NCBI RefSeq assembly: GCF_937616625.2
Contig: NC_065575.1
Coordinates: 34,099,001-34,163,000 of the forward strand
DNA: 64,000 bases
Direction of reading: 5' to 3'
Source of the DNA: Mercurialis annua
Taxonomy: Eukaryota > Streptophyta > Magnoliopsida > Malpighiales > Euphorbiaceae
Of the stretch, positions 22,941 to 32,777 are shown piece after piece; the first letter of the stretch is position 1, and every line of letters starts with the position of its first letter. The notes beneath the pieces were generated by a model, which saw only the letters and a list, made by a program, of their open reading frames with translations, ran no database searches and was not told where the DNA came from. A program made the position numbers and the translations under genes.

Positions 22941-24380
22941 CTCTGATACCAACATTGTCTCGACCCAATACCATGAGTTGAGATCGGCGCTACGGAATGG
23001 GAGTGATAGCTTTGTACCCGTAGTAAGTCTAAAAACCTCTATGAATACATAAAAGTTTTTCAACTTGATTCGCAAGTATATTAAAACCTTTCTGAAAACG
23101 CAATAATAAACTGTGTTTTATTGTTTTAAAGGTTTTTTCACTTAATAAATGTAAATGGAGGTATGAACTCGTCTCAATATATCTGACCCCGTTGTTTTCA
23201 TGTTTTCCAACTTTATGATTTTGGGGCGCACATTATTGATCTCCAATTTTCACTTTCCTTTAGAGGTTTCCTTTTTATTTATTTAATAAAGATGGTCAAA
23301 ACTATTTATATTCTTGGACCGCATTAGTATTAGTTGATATCTTTTTATTCTAGACTTGTGGTTTGTCAGATTTGTCCGATGTTATATATTAATGTTGGCA
23401 TGATTATATTTTGATTTGATTATTATTTACATATGTTAGGCTATTAGAGTCTCGGAGTTGAGTCGAGCATTTATTATTTGTTGTTGTTTAAATGCTATAC
23501 TAAGATTGGAGTCTCGGTTTACCCCGAGTATTGGTTTTATGCAGGTTATGTGTTTTTATGCATGTAGTATGTTTTTTCGCGACCCTAGCGTCAGTCACGA
23601 TCTATGAATTTGGGTTGTGACATACTATGCGTAAAGCACAGTAGATGCCAGAGTCGGAGTTCCTCCGATATCCGCTTTCTGACGTGCTGTTTACGACCAA
23701 AACGCTCAAAATCCGACTAGCTACGTACTATTATCAATCAAACATTAAAAACATCATTCGTTTCTAGCAACACAAAACCTCATCCAACCTTCATTATTTC
23801 ATCAAATAACACTTAATTCATGTTTCTAATAATCAAAACTCATGTTTATCTAACGAATTTGGGTGAAAATTAAATGAAATTTGAAGACCCTTTCTTACCT
23901 TAGGGTGCGGCAACAATGAAAGGAGAAGAGAGGGTTTTATTTGATTTTCTCATAGCATAAGGTGCCATTTATAGAAATGGCTAAAACCCAATTTAGGTTC
24001 CTAGGTTTTTAGGGACTTTTTGATACTTTAATCCAAATTTTTAAGTATTCGGCTATACATTATATTAACTTTGACATTCTTTTCGACATAATTTTTCCAA
24101 TAATTTTTAAATATTATATCGTGGATAATAAACTCAAAAGTACTATCCCTAGACTTTTAATTCATTTTATTTTAATTTTTCTTTATTTTTCTCAATCCCG
24201 TGTAAATTCACTTAAACGTTTAAAAAATTTCAAATTTATTTCTTATGATGTAAAATTTGATAAACTCTCTCGAGCATTTTAATTCTCAATTCGAATTTAA
24301 AATACATTTTTTATTCATGACCCCGATTATCCAAATCACAACACGCTGGTTAATTTAGCAATTAAAATTACGGGGTACTA
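22941..24380 (-). repeat. Family X-like LTR with primer-binding site, minus orientation, rearranged
   Basis: The minus strand reads TTGGTATCAGAG (22941-22952) next to an end resembling GGTCGTGACA (22956 onward, degenerate), which identifies the sense direction of this LTR family. The other end near 24365-24380 reads AGTACCCCGTAATTTTAAT on the minus strand, matching the family start TGTAATACCCCGTGATTTT at 43441. A plus-oriented piece of the same family (about 23090-23622) is embedded in the middle. Confidence 0.6.
23090..23622 (+). repeat. Family X LTR 3' fragment, plus orientation
   Basis: Shares TCTGACCCCGTTGTTTTC, the GAGTCTCGGTTTACCCCGAG stretch, GCGACCCTAGCG and the terminal GTTGTGACA with the X LTR ending at 46918. 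It has no primer-binding site after it. It lies between two minus-oriented parts of the same family. Confidence 0.65.
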
Positions 24381-24625
24381 CTCATTGAATATGTAGATAA
24401 GAAAATTTTGGCAGTCACATATAAAAATTAAACAACGGGTTACTAAATGCAAAAAAGAAAGATTAAGATTTGTATTGTAAAATTTTGAACGATGGGAATT
24501 CAATTACTACAAAGTTTAAATGTTGAAATTTCTTTGCCAATAACACTAAACAAAACGAGCTAAAAAAATTTAAAATAAAATTGTACTAGATACATATTTT
24601 GATAAATGAAACGGAAAAAAAATTC
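24381..24625. other. Intergenic AT-rich DNA, nothing recognised
   Basis: The region just downstream of the STP-like gene stop. It could contain its 3' UTR; no clear polyadenylation signal stands out. Confidence 0.3.
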
Positions 24626-25048
24626 TTATACATAAATATCATGGTAAGATACATACTTTTTCCATAGCCAATGTTGGCTCCAAACCCGTCTAGCCATACT
24701 ATACATAAGTACCCCTCTAGTCTCAGGCACTAATAATAAAATAAATAAAACCATGACGAGACTACAAAAACTATAATACACAAACACGTGTACACCTAGA
24801 GTACAAGCCAAACGCGTGGAGAACATATTTGTCAAAAAACTGAAAAACATGGAAGTTACCGCCTCCAAAACAGATCCAATTGCACAAGTACGTAACGGGA
24901 ATGATACATCTAACCATGCTTCGGGCCCGAAACAAATACTATAAGCAGCTATATATGTTACGGTCAAACCCAAAATAACGCAAACGATAGCACTCCCATT
25001 AAAGAAATGTGAATCAACATATAGAAAAAATATAACCGAAGCATACGC
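24626..25048 (-). CDS. STP-like gene exon 5 (C-terminal helices)
   Basis: 140 codons plus stop after the acceptor TTTCCATGCAG. It begins AYASVIFFLYV and ends HDIYV. It holds the last membrane helices, the PETRG motif and VWSQHWLWKKYV, which align with the end of STP proteins. The FGPEAWLDVSFPLRT stretch lacks the Trp and Glu usual in the family. Confidence 0.75.
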   Translation of the reverse strand, partial: AYASVIFFLYVDSHFFNGSAIVCVILGLTVTYIAAYSICFGPEAWLDVSFPLRTCAIGSVLEAVTSMFFSFLTNMFSTRLACTLGVHVFVYYSFCSLVMVLFILLLVPETRGVLMYSMARRVWSQHWLWKKYVSYHDIYV

Positions 25049-28000
25049 CTGCATGGAAATCAAACATTGTTAATAAGCATTTCTAGTTCAATTTTTAAAA
25101 TTTAACAGTTTAATTTTTTTCTTTACAAATTTAATTTGTTTTCCTTATTATTTGAGTTAATTACAAGCCTTAACTTAATTTTCGAAAGGATATTTAAAAA
25201 CAAATCCAGTTTATGTTTCCTTTCGCAAACTCTAATTTTCATATTCTTAATTCTATTATATCTTAAGACAGAAAAAATTCATTTAGAATTAGAAAACCAG
25301 TAAAAAAAACTTATCTAATACCTTTTAAAATAAAAGAAAAATAAATAGTAATAAGATAGATTATGTGTACCAGAGAAGATAACATGAAAATCGAAGCTAT
25401 AATAAGAGGTCTTCTCCTTCCGAATATTCGAAAAATCCATGGTTGAATGAAAATGATAATAGTGTTCAAAATTGAACACACTAGTAGAAAAAGAAACGCT
25501 TCATGCGAAGTATAGCCCAATGATTGAAGCATAAATGGCCCATAGTTTGTGTATACAGAAAATCCTAAAAGTTGAACTAAAATTTGTGTCGTTACCATGA
25601 TTACTAAAGCCGGGCGGCTTCCATGATGCAATATCGCTTGGAGATGATTGTCAACTTTTCGTCTTGAAATGTTTTCTTCAATCTCGACACACATGTCATC
25701 CACATGCGTCGCGCTCATCATTAGCCGCAGCACAATTTTAGCTTCACTTATTTTTCTATTCTCTACCAACCAGAAAGGTGTCTCAAAAATGTTAAAAGAT
25801 ATCAAAAATAGGATAAATGCAACTGGAATTATAAATCCAGTTGAAAGTCTCCATCCCCACACATGAAAATATGAAGCAAAATAATTCAATCCTATAGCTA
25901 ATGTTGAACCAGCAGCTGTAAAACATCCAAATTTTATATTCAATCCCCTAGTTTTATCTACCTCCATCTCAGTAATAATGGTGGGTATTACCTGAAAACA
26001 TCCAAGCATCATATATTAAAAGTGCACTTATCAGTAAAAGTTATGTTAGTTATATTAATAAGGAAGATTGAGTAAATTTTACTAATTCTAAATTTTTAGA
26101 CCGGACAAGAATAATTTATTGTAAGTTAAAATATCAAAGTAAATTACCAAACCTACACTCAAAATTATAAGGCGATGCACATTTATATACTCTTCGTTCC
26201 TTTTTGTAATTTATAGTTATAAACAAGCTTCCTATTGGAATATATCTCCTTTTTCTATTATGATTAAAGGTTTATATCTTTAGAAGTTCTTATTTGATTA
26301 GAACTATTCTAGTTATATATATATATATGCTTGTAATCAATCTATCATCATTCGATTTAATAATATATTTTCTCTTCTCTAATTATTTCACATGGTATCA
26401 GAGCCAAATCGATCCTTCATCTAAACACAAACCTTAAACTATCACTTTTAGGGAGGTGATTTTGGCTATTTTTATGGCCAAAATCACCTCCCATCCCTTT
26501 TATATTTTCGTACATAACTCTAAATAGATGATTTATACTACTTTATTGTTATTTCCGCCGCCATATCCGAAGCCGCCGCCGCCATTATCCGCCGCCGCCA
26601 TTATCCGCCGCCGCCACCGCCGTACCACACTTCTAATTTATCATATGGACAAGGAAGATGTCGCCGCCGCTATACTCGCCGCTGCCGCACTTCAAGTCTA
26701 CAATGACTTTTTTTTCATATGTTATCAGTCTATTTTTTTTTCTTTTCAATTTTTCTACTCTATATGGAAAGGGAAGATGTCGCCGCCGCCATACTCGCCG
26801 CTGCCGCACTTCAAGTTTCCATGAAAATTATTGATGGAGACCATCAAGTCTTAAAACTGAGTATTATTTATTGGACCGACGCAAGTCCTTAAACTGCAAA
26901 TATTAAAGGAGACCATCAAGTCTTAAAACTGAAAATTATTGATTTGGACCGACGTAAGTCCTTAAACTGCCAATTTTGAAGGAGACCATCAAGTCTTAAA
27001 ACTGAAAATTATCGATTGGCTTAAACACAAGTTTAGTCTTATTGATGGTCAAATTGTTACTATGTTATTGTCCAAGTTGGGCATGATCGATCCTCATGCT
27101 CCAACTTGAGGGGGAGTATTGGAATATATCTCCTTTTTCTATTATGATTAAAGGTTTATATCTTTAGAAGTTCTTATTTGATTAGAACTATTCTAGTTAT
27201 ATATATATATATGCTTGTAATCAATCTATCATCATTCGATTTAATAATATATTTTCTCTTCTCTAATTATTTCACACTTCCTTGTACAAAAACTTTTAAA
27301 ATAATGAAAAATAATAGCTAATTAATCCTTTTCAAAAACTTTTTTTTATTAAAGAAAACATTAAAAATTAACAATAATAACAAAACGTTTAAAAGTTTTA
27401 AGTAGTAAATTAATTATCTTTCTATGGAAAGTAGTAAACTAGTTATTAGCCACTTTAATGAGTTTCATATTAAAAAAAAGGTATAGAGTGGCCATCGTTA
27501 TTTTTACTTGCAACTCAACAAACTTTTACTCAAAATATGTAACAAAATTAAATGTTTACCTGGAGAAGAAGTCCAATAGCCACTCCTGTGACAATTCTAC
27601 CGACTGATTGAACATAGAAACCCGAACTAACAGCTGTAAGTATGGTTCCCAGTACCATCAGAGTGGATCCTAATCGAAAAGTTGATCTTCGTCCCCATAT
27701 ATTTTTCAAGGCAAAAGCAAACAATATCGATATTGAAGCTGCCATGTAAAGCGAAGAGATATACCACTGAAGCTGAAAGCTGCCAAATCCGCAATTATTG
27801 TCGAGATGGTGCATTTCTTCTTTATAAAGTTTGGAAGAAAATGTTACCATATAACTATCCATATCAAGAACTCCCCCTAAATAATAAAAAACAGAAAATA
27901 AATTAAATTAATCTTTAAAATTTGTTTATTTCTAAGAAAAAAATTCTTAATGAACTCAGCAAAGTTAGAAATAAATAAATACCTGCAATTGTTGTTGAAT

Positions 28001-30126
28001 AACCTACTAGGACTCCTCCAAGTAAAGCGATGGCATGCATAATCATCGGAAAACAACATCTAATATAATATAATATAAATTTTAATTATCTCGAGAATAA
28101 AAAGTAGATATAAATATAGAAACTATATTAGGGATGTTCATGGTTCAGTTCATTTGTAAAGGACTAAACCGAACTAAACCATCCCTAAAATCAAAATTTA
28201 TTAGTTTGGTTTATGATTATTTCAGTTTGATTGATTAAAATTTCGGTCTGATTCGATCAGTTCTCCCTTTACAAAATAATAAAATTATAAGACAAATTTT
28301 CATTTCACCATCATTAATATTAAGTTTAAAATTAATTGTTTTACTAAATATAATAATAAGTAATGATTTATAATTTTTTAATAAAACAAATTATTATTTT
28401 AATATATATAGCAAATTTTATCCCGACTTAGTTGGTTTTTTGGTTTCATTCGGTGAACCGAGAACCGGAATATAAGGCCTAAAACAAAATTAGAACCGAA
28501 AACCGAAATTTTTATAAATTCTAAACAAAATCAAACTATATCAATCATTTTAATTAATTAATCCACACTCAATTTCGGTCTGATTCAGTTTCTAGGAAAC
28601 TTTCTCATAATAATTATCTTATTTCACGATCTATTTTAATTTCACAATCTTTAATATTAAGTTTAAAATTAATATTTTTTTACTAAATACAATAATCAGT
28701 GATGATTTATAATTTTTTTAGTAAAAAATAAATTTATTATTTTAATATATATAATAAATACTATCACGACTACCTGGTTGTTTGGTTTCATTCGGTGAAC
28801 CGAGAACAGAGGACCGGAATATAAGGCCCTAAAACTCATTTAGGACCCAAAACCAATTTTTTATAAATTTAAAACTAAATCAGACTCATTTTAGTCAATT
28901 CATTTTCCATCACAACTCATTCAAGGGGACTTTTTTCTTCCCTCTCTCAACTGTGCCGTCCACCCAAAAAGAAAAAAAAACTTCTTCTATTTACCTTGTT
29001 TAGGGCTCTTTTCTTCTCTAAATGTCTTTAATTTTTTTTTATCATCTTTATGTATTTGTTTGTTTATCTAGTTGTTGTTCTTATATCTCCTTCTATAGAG
29101 TTTATATTTCCATTTGTGGAAGTTATTGCGTTGCCCTTAATGGAATTTGATATTCCCTTTGTAGATCTTATTATGCAATTATAAATCTGAGTAGTTCATG
29201 GTGAAAATTGAACAAATCAGATTGAAACTGTCATAGATGCAGATTGTGTTCTTGATCAAGTGTTTCTTTGAATCTATTGTCCAATTGAAGATCACTTGCT
29301 TGCAGAAGACATTGTGACACATGGTCATCAATTTGCAATTTTCGACTTCATGGTATTATATCATCGGGAATTTTATTCAATTCTCGTAGAAAGAGAACTG
29401 CAATTTTTTATTGTTATTTGTTTGTTAATGTATTCACATACAAGCAATTCGCTTGGCTTTGTAATACCTATTTAGTGTTGTAATAAAGTCTCTGTTTCTT
29501 CTAAAAAAAAGCTATATTTTAGATAAGATGTTTTTGATATTAAGATGTTAGAAGAATCGTGCAAAAAACTATATGGCCTACAATTATCAGAAAGTAACAT
29601 ACACAATCAAAAATGTCAGTCCTATGTTCGCTTCTATTAACAAAATGTATAACATTTGAACAAACTAAATATATAAACAAACTAAATATATAAACGTGTA
29701 TGAAAGTTCGGTTTCGTTCGGTGAACCGAGAACCAGAATATGGCTGTAAAACAAAACCAGACTCAAAAACCGGATCTTCTACAAATCCTAAACCAAATCA
29801 GGCCACATTAATCATTTTAACCAATACACTCTCAATTCCGGTCTGATTCAATTAAGTTTTGCAGTTTAATTCGGTTTTTATTCATCCTTAAACTATATCT
29901 ATGTAATTACAACTTGCAAAAAAGATATAATTTTATACCTCCAGCGGGCTTTACAAATTACATGATATGGATCCTCTATCTCCGATTCATCCATGGCAAT
30001 TTCTACTTGATTATCCTCTATGATCTCTTCAATTTCTGTCACATAAATATGTGTTTCTTCGACTTGAATTTCTTCTGTATACCATATGATAATAAATTTC
30101 AGTACATACAAATAATTACTTATCAT
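24626..30126 (-). CDS. Divergent STP-like (monosaccharide/H+ symporter family) gene, five exons
   Basis: Model, minus strand: exon 1 29939-about 30126, exon 2 27983-28059, exon 3 27560-27876, exon 4 25371-25991, exon 5 24626-25048. All introns are GT-AG and the phases agree (1-2: AG|A; 2-3: G|GG; 3-4 and 4-5: phase 0), giving about 540 residues against roughly 500-520 for STP hexose/H+ symporters of the plasma membrane. Recognisable family signatures are GGVLVGYS (helix 1), WGRRSTFRLGS, GRIVTGVAIGLLLQ, FGRRRPLIIAS and PETRG followed by VWSQHWLWKKY. Several usual transport residues are changed: QQLTGIN reads VQLLGFS, and the WGPLGWLVPSEIFPLE region reads FGPEAWLDVSFPLRT. The 5' end is damaged. 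A decayed or altered transporter; expression is unknown. Intron 3 holds a young LTR element. Confidence 0.65.
25371..25991 (-). CDS. STP-like gene exon 4 (central loop and helices 5-9)
   Basis: 207 codons between acceptor GGATGTTTTCAG and donor CTG|GTACAC, phase 0 at both ends. It starts VIPTIITEMEVDKTRGLNI, the segment that follows the GR...G.G helix in STPs, and includes the loop motif ETPFWLVENRK, the aligned position of the usual PxSPR/PDTPN motif. The sugar-binding segment is altered (VQLLGFSVYTNYGPFML). Reading on past the donor would add about 26 residues before a stop, but the family alignment supports splicing here. Confidence 0.75.
26233..26392 (+). repeat. 5' LTR of TRIM-like element
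   Basis: 160 bp, TATTGGAATATATCTCC to TAATTATTTCACA, with a TATATATATATATG TATA-like tract near 26316-26330. Confidence 0.9.
26406..27116 (+). other. TRIM-like interior: GCC-rich repeats and copia pol tail
   Basis: A (CCG)n-rich stretch lies at 26555-26625. Two copies of a coding-like block (26643-26700 and 26764-26825) each read DVAAAILAAAALQV after a Met. Three copies of a roughly 72-bp unit with ACCATCAAGTCTTAAAACTG follow at 26838-27020. The end reads LLSKLGMIDPHAPT then stop, the usual C terminus of copia pol and close to that of E4. No complete gene. Confidence 0.75.
27117..27276 (+). repeat. 3' LTR of TRIM-like element
   Basis: Identical to 26233-26392 as far as I can read, followed by the target duplication CTTCC. 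Confidence 0.9.
27560..27876 (-). CDS. STP-like gene exon 3 (helices 2-4)
   Basis: 317 bp between acceptor TTATTTAG and donor CTCCAG|GTAAAC. Residues include the first external loop (GGVLDMDSYMVTF, KLYKEEMHHLDNNCGFG), then QLQWYISSLYMAASISIL and the cytosolic WGRRSTFRLGS motif, then GRIVTGVAIGLLLQ. Order and spacing are those of STP proteins. Confidence 0.75.
27983..28059 (-). CDS. STP-like gene exon 2 (helix 1)
   Basis: 77 bp, acceptor TATATTAG and donor GCAG|GTATTT. It encodes CCFPMIMHAIALLGGVLVGY and STTIAG, equivalent to helix 1 and the GYDxGISGG motif of STPs; the Asp in that motif is Ser here. Phase 1 at both ends. Confidence 0.7.
28129..29890. mobile_element. hAT-type non-autonomous element (copy B) in intron 1
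   Basis: Ends TAGGGATG...CATCCTTA with the target duplication AACTATAT (28121-28128 and 29891-29898), the same bases as in copy A, so the insertion predates the duplication. At 1762 bp it is longer than copy A, partly by repeated internal GAACCGAGAACCGGAATATAA-type segments near 28440-28520 and 28790-28830, and by a LINE remnant. Confidence 0.85.
28950..29515 (+). mobile_element. 5'-truncated LINE remnant with poly(A)
   Basis: Plus-strand text near 29265-29345 reads like the end of a LINE RNase H domain (DHLLAEDIVTHGHQFAIFDF). The tail GTAATAAAGTCTC...TTCTTCTAAAAAAAA ends at about 29508. It is absent from the matching hAT element in copy A, so it inserted after the duplication. The left boundary is not defined. 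Confidence 0.6.
29939..30126 (-). CDS. STP-like gene exon 1 (acidic N terminus, 5' end damaged)
   Basis: The frame carries EEIQVEETHIYVTEIEEIIE, then DNQVEIAMDESEIEDPYHVI and CKARW, to the donor GTATAAAATT; the last five residues align with the STP KLTPF/helix 1 entry. This acidic leader is not typical of STPs. The first in-frame Met (30126) is reached only through sequence homologous to upstream non-exon DNA of copy A, because about 125 bp were lost at about 30078. The natural start is therefore unknown. Confidence 0.5.
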
Positions 30127-30540
30127 TAATAGTATAATTTGAATTAAGTTGAGTATTTTTAGACATAATAATTTAATAAAAAAACATTTTATATATTAAA
30201 AACTCATAAAATCTAAAACTTCACGAATTTGATTAAAAATTAATTTTTTTAATGACAATTTTTCTGATAAAAATTTTAAGTAAAGTTTCTATATAGATTT
30301 AAAACTAACGAAAATTATTTATTGATAGTAAATTTTATATTAAAAAAGTATTTTATTGTAATTGGAAAGATGATGAAAATTAATAAGTGCTTTACTTAAA
30401 TTTGATATTCATAAAAATACTCATTTTGGTATATCGATTAGCAAAATATTTACCCATGATTTCCTCCTTACTCATCCTATCTCACGTCCCTTCAGCCTCA
30501 CCCCGTTTACACTCTTTTTTTTTTGTATAATATTGAGTGA

Positions 30541-31220
30541 CAAAATTGAGAGAGAGTTTAATTGAAAGAAATTTATAAGCAGAGTGAAAATTCAAGAAGA
30601 TTGGGATGAGAAATTTACCAAAACTCTTTCTTTTTTAAGGTCCGACATTTGTATTTCCATTTACTTACTTTTATGTCATATTCTTTTTTGTCTTTTAGTG
30701 AAAATGATCCCCGCCTGTTATTCATCCTATGCCTCCATTAATTGTCTGTCATTGAAATTTTTGAAACCTATATGAATTTGTGAAACAATCAGAGATGGCA
30801 CTCAAAAGAGTTTGTTTCTATAATATGAAATAATAATTTATTACTCCCTCCGTTCTTTTTTAGTTGTCCATTTAGCCAATATTGCACATACCAAGATAGT
30901 GCTTCTTTTGTCTTGATTTTTAAAGAAAAATACTAATATAGCCCTATTAGTCAATAAATGCCTTTTAAATTAAAATATAGAGTCATTTATTAGGGATGGG
31001 CAAATTTGGAAGATAATAGTTAAAATTATATTGAAATTCTAAATAGACAATTAATTAGAAATAAATATATTTTGCTAAATGGACAACTAAAAAAACGGAG
31101 GGAGTAAAAGATATGAAACAATTGGGGTTGTGTGTTTCTCTTTTCTCAATCTTATGCAAATTTCAAACAAAATTGTTTGCTTGCTTCATTTATTGGAGTA
31201 CGAATTTACTATGGAAAAGG
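30541..31220. repeat. Diverged repeat P, paralogous to 32540-38570
   Basis: Segments such as GAGAAATTTACC...CTCTTTCT, TTTATGTCATA, TGATCCCCGCCT, TATGAATTTGTGAAACAAT and TTGCTTGCTTCATTTATT recur in the same order at 32655-32750, 33560, 37918 and 38520. The paralogue lacks the Stowaway element found here. Confidence 0.75.
30844..31104. mobile_element. Stowaway-type (Tc1/mariner) MITE
   Basis: 261 bp with terminal inverted repeats beginning CTCCCTCCGTTCTTTTTTAG and ending CTAAAAAAACGGAGGGAG, flanked by TA on both sides. No coding capacity. Confidence 0.92.
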
Positions 31221-31842
31221 AAAGATTGTTTTGATATTATTGGTTGTTTATAAAGAATATTTTTTTATTTATAATTTACAATAAAGATATTATTAAAATT
31301 TAATATTTTTCGTTTTTTCATTTGGATGAAATAAATTATATAAATTTATTTGGTTTTTGTTTTTCGATTTTATGGATTTATGGAAAATTTTTGAAATTGA
31401 AATTTTAGTTTTTATAAAAAGACCATTTAACTGAAGGAACAAGGTACTAGTTAATTTAGTCAAACATTAAGGATAAACAATTGACTTTTTAATCGTCGTG
31501 GGGTAACTAATAATTATGAACTAATGTAAGGGGGTAAATAGTAGTTATTCCTTTTTTTTTAATAATGAGAATGTATCATACCAATTAACTTATTTTTAAT
31601 GTGGAATTTTAAATTTTCCTTGTTTTTTTTAACAATGAAATTGTTTGTCGTTGTAAAATAGTACTATTAAAAAATGATACAAATTAAATTGTTGGTAAAA
31701 TATAGTATAATTTATAGTGACACGATTAGTCGTTATAACGTAATTATATTTAAAAATAATATAGATTAAGTCATTTCTAAACGTATAATTTTTAATAATA
31801 TAAAATAATGATATTTAAAAATAATATTAAAAATGGTTGTTA
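31220..31842. other. AT-rich intergenic DNA, nothing recognised
   Basis: No open frames, inverted repeats or tandem repeats of note beyond AT-rich low complexity. Confidence 0.4.
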
Positions 31843-31851
31843 TAAAATATA

Positions 31852-32457
31852 GGCTTAATTCCTTAAAAAACCTCCACCTTGCATATTTTCTTCGTTTATA
31901 CCCTGACCTTGTAAAAACACCATTTGTACCCAATTTTGGGTTTTTATGTTTCATCTCTACCCAAAAGCATTAAATTGTACTCTTTTCATTTGGAAAAGAG
32001 TTTAAAACATACTTTTTTCTATTTTAAAAAATACAAATAAATTCTTAAACTTAAAAAATAATCAAATACATCCAAATAATTAATTTTTTTTTTAATTTTA
32101 TAAAATAAAAAAATAATTATTATTTTAATTTTTAATTTTTTTTCGGAAATATATTTTAAAAAAATTAAAAAAAATTCGGAAATATTTTTTAAAAAATTAA
32201 AAAAATTATTATTATTTTTAATTTTTTTGAAGAAAATGGTATTTTTGTACTATTAATAACATTAATATCTAATTAGTATATAAGTTAAAAATGAAGGATT
32301 GTTTTACACTTTTTTTCAAATGAAAAAAGTACATTTTAATGCTTTTGGGTAGAGATGAAACATAAAAACTAAAAATTGGGTACAAATGGTGTTTTTACAA
32401 GGTCAGGGTATAAACGAAAATAAAATACAAAGTGGGGGGTTTTTAAGCAATTAAGGC
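31852..32457. mobile_element. Mutator-type MITE with long terminal inverted repeats
   Basis: 606 bp with ends GGCTTAATTCCTTAAAAAAC and its near reverse complement (GTTTTTAAGCAATTAAGGC). The inverted arms extend about 150 bp (GGGTAGAGATGAAACATAAA on one side and its complement on the other). The 9-bp target duplication TAAAATATA lies at 31843-31851 and 32458-32466. The interior is A/T homopolymer-rich. Confidence 0.88.
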
Positions 32458-32777
32458 TAAAATATATATACAATGTAATAATTTATAATAGTCGTTTTAA
32501 TACACCGTCGCTAAAAATCATTTTTTGTTGTGGGTGTTGAAAAAGAGGAGTTGTGAGATGCGTGAAATATCAAGAATATGGATACAAAGTACAAACAGAG
32601 AATCAGAGATGGGCGGTGAATGAAATTTATGAATTAGGACATTGGGTTCAGGCAAGAGAAATTTACCAAGACTCTTTCTATTTTAAGGTCTTACATTCAA
32701 ATACCTAAATTTGAATTTCCATCCACTTTTATGTCATAGTCTATTTTGTCTTTTAGTAAAGTTTATTATCCATTCTA

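Larger units (their letters stand above)
26233..27276 (+). mobile_element. Non-autonomous copia-type LTR element (TRIM-like) with TA...CA ends
   Basis: Two 160-bp LTRs (26233-26392 and 27117-27276) that I find identical base for base, a primer site TGGTATCAGAGCC (26393-26405), a polypurine tract GAGGGGGAG just before the 3' LTR, and a perfect 5-bp target duplication CTTCC (26228-26232 and 27277-27281). The ends are TATTGG...TTTCACA rather than TG...CA. The interior (about 720 bp) cannot encode pol, so it depends on another element. It sits in intron 3 of the STP-like gene, opposite to the gene. Confidence 0.9.
27880..30440. repeat. Segmental duplication copy B
   Basis: Same orientation as copy A (19700-22048). 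It contains exons 1 and 2 of the STP-like gene with the hAT element between them. Relative to A it has an extra LINE remnant inside the hAT element and a deletion of about 125 bp at exon 1. Confidence 0.85.

Noticed and set aside
26555..26625. (CCG)n-rich stretch as a possible CpG-island promoter
   Set aside because: It lies inside the TRIM-like element interior and is a short trinucleotide repeat; nothing indicates a promoter.
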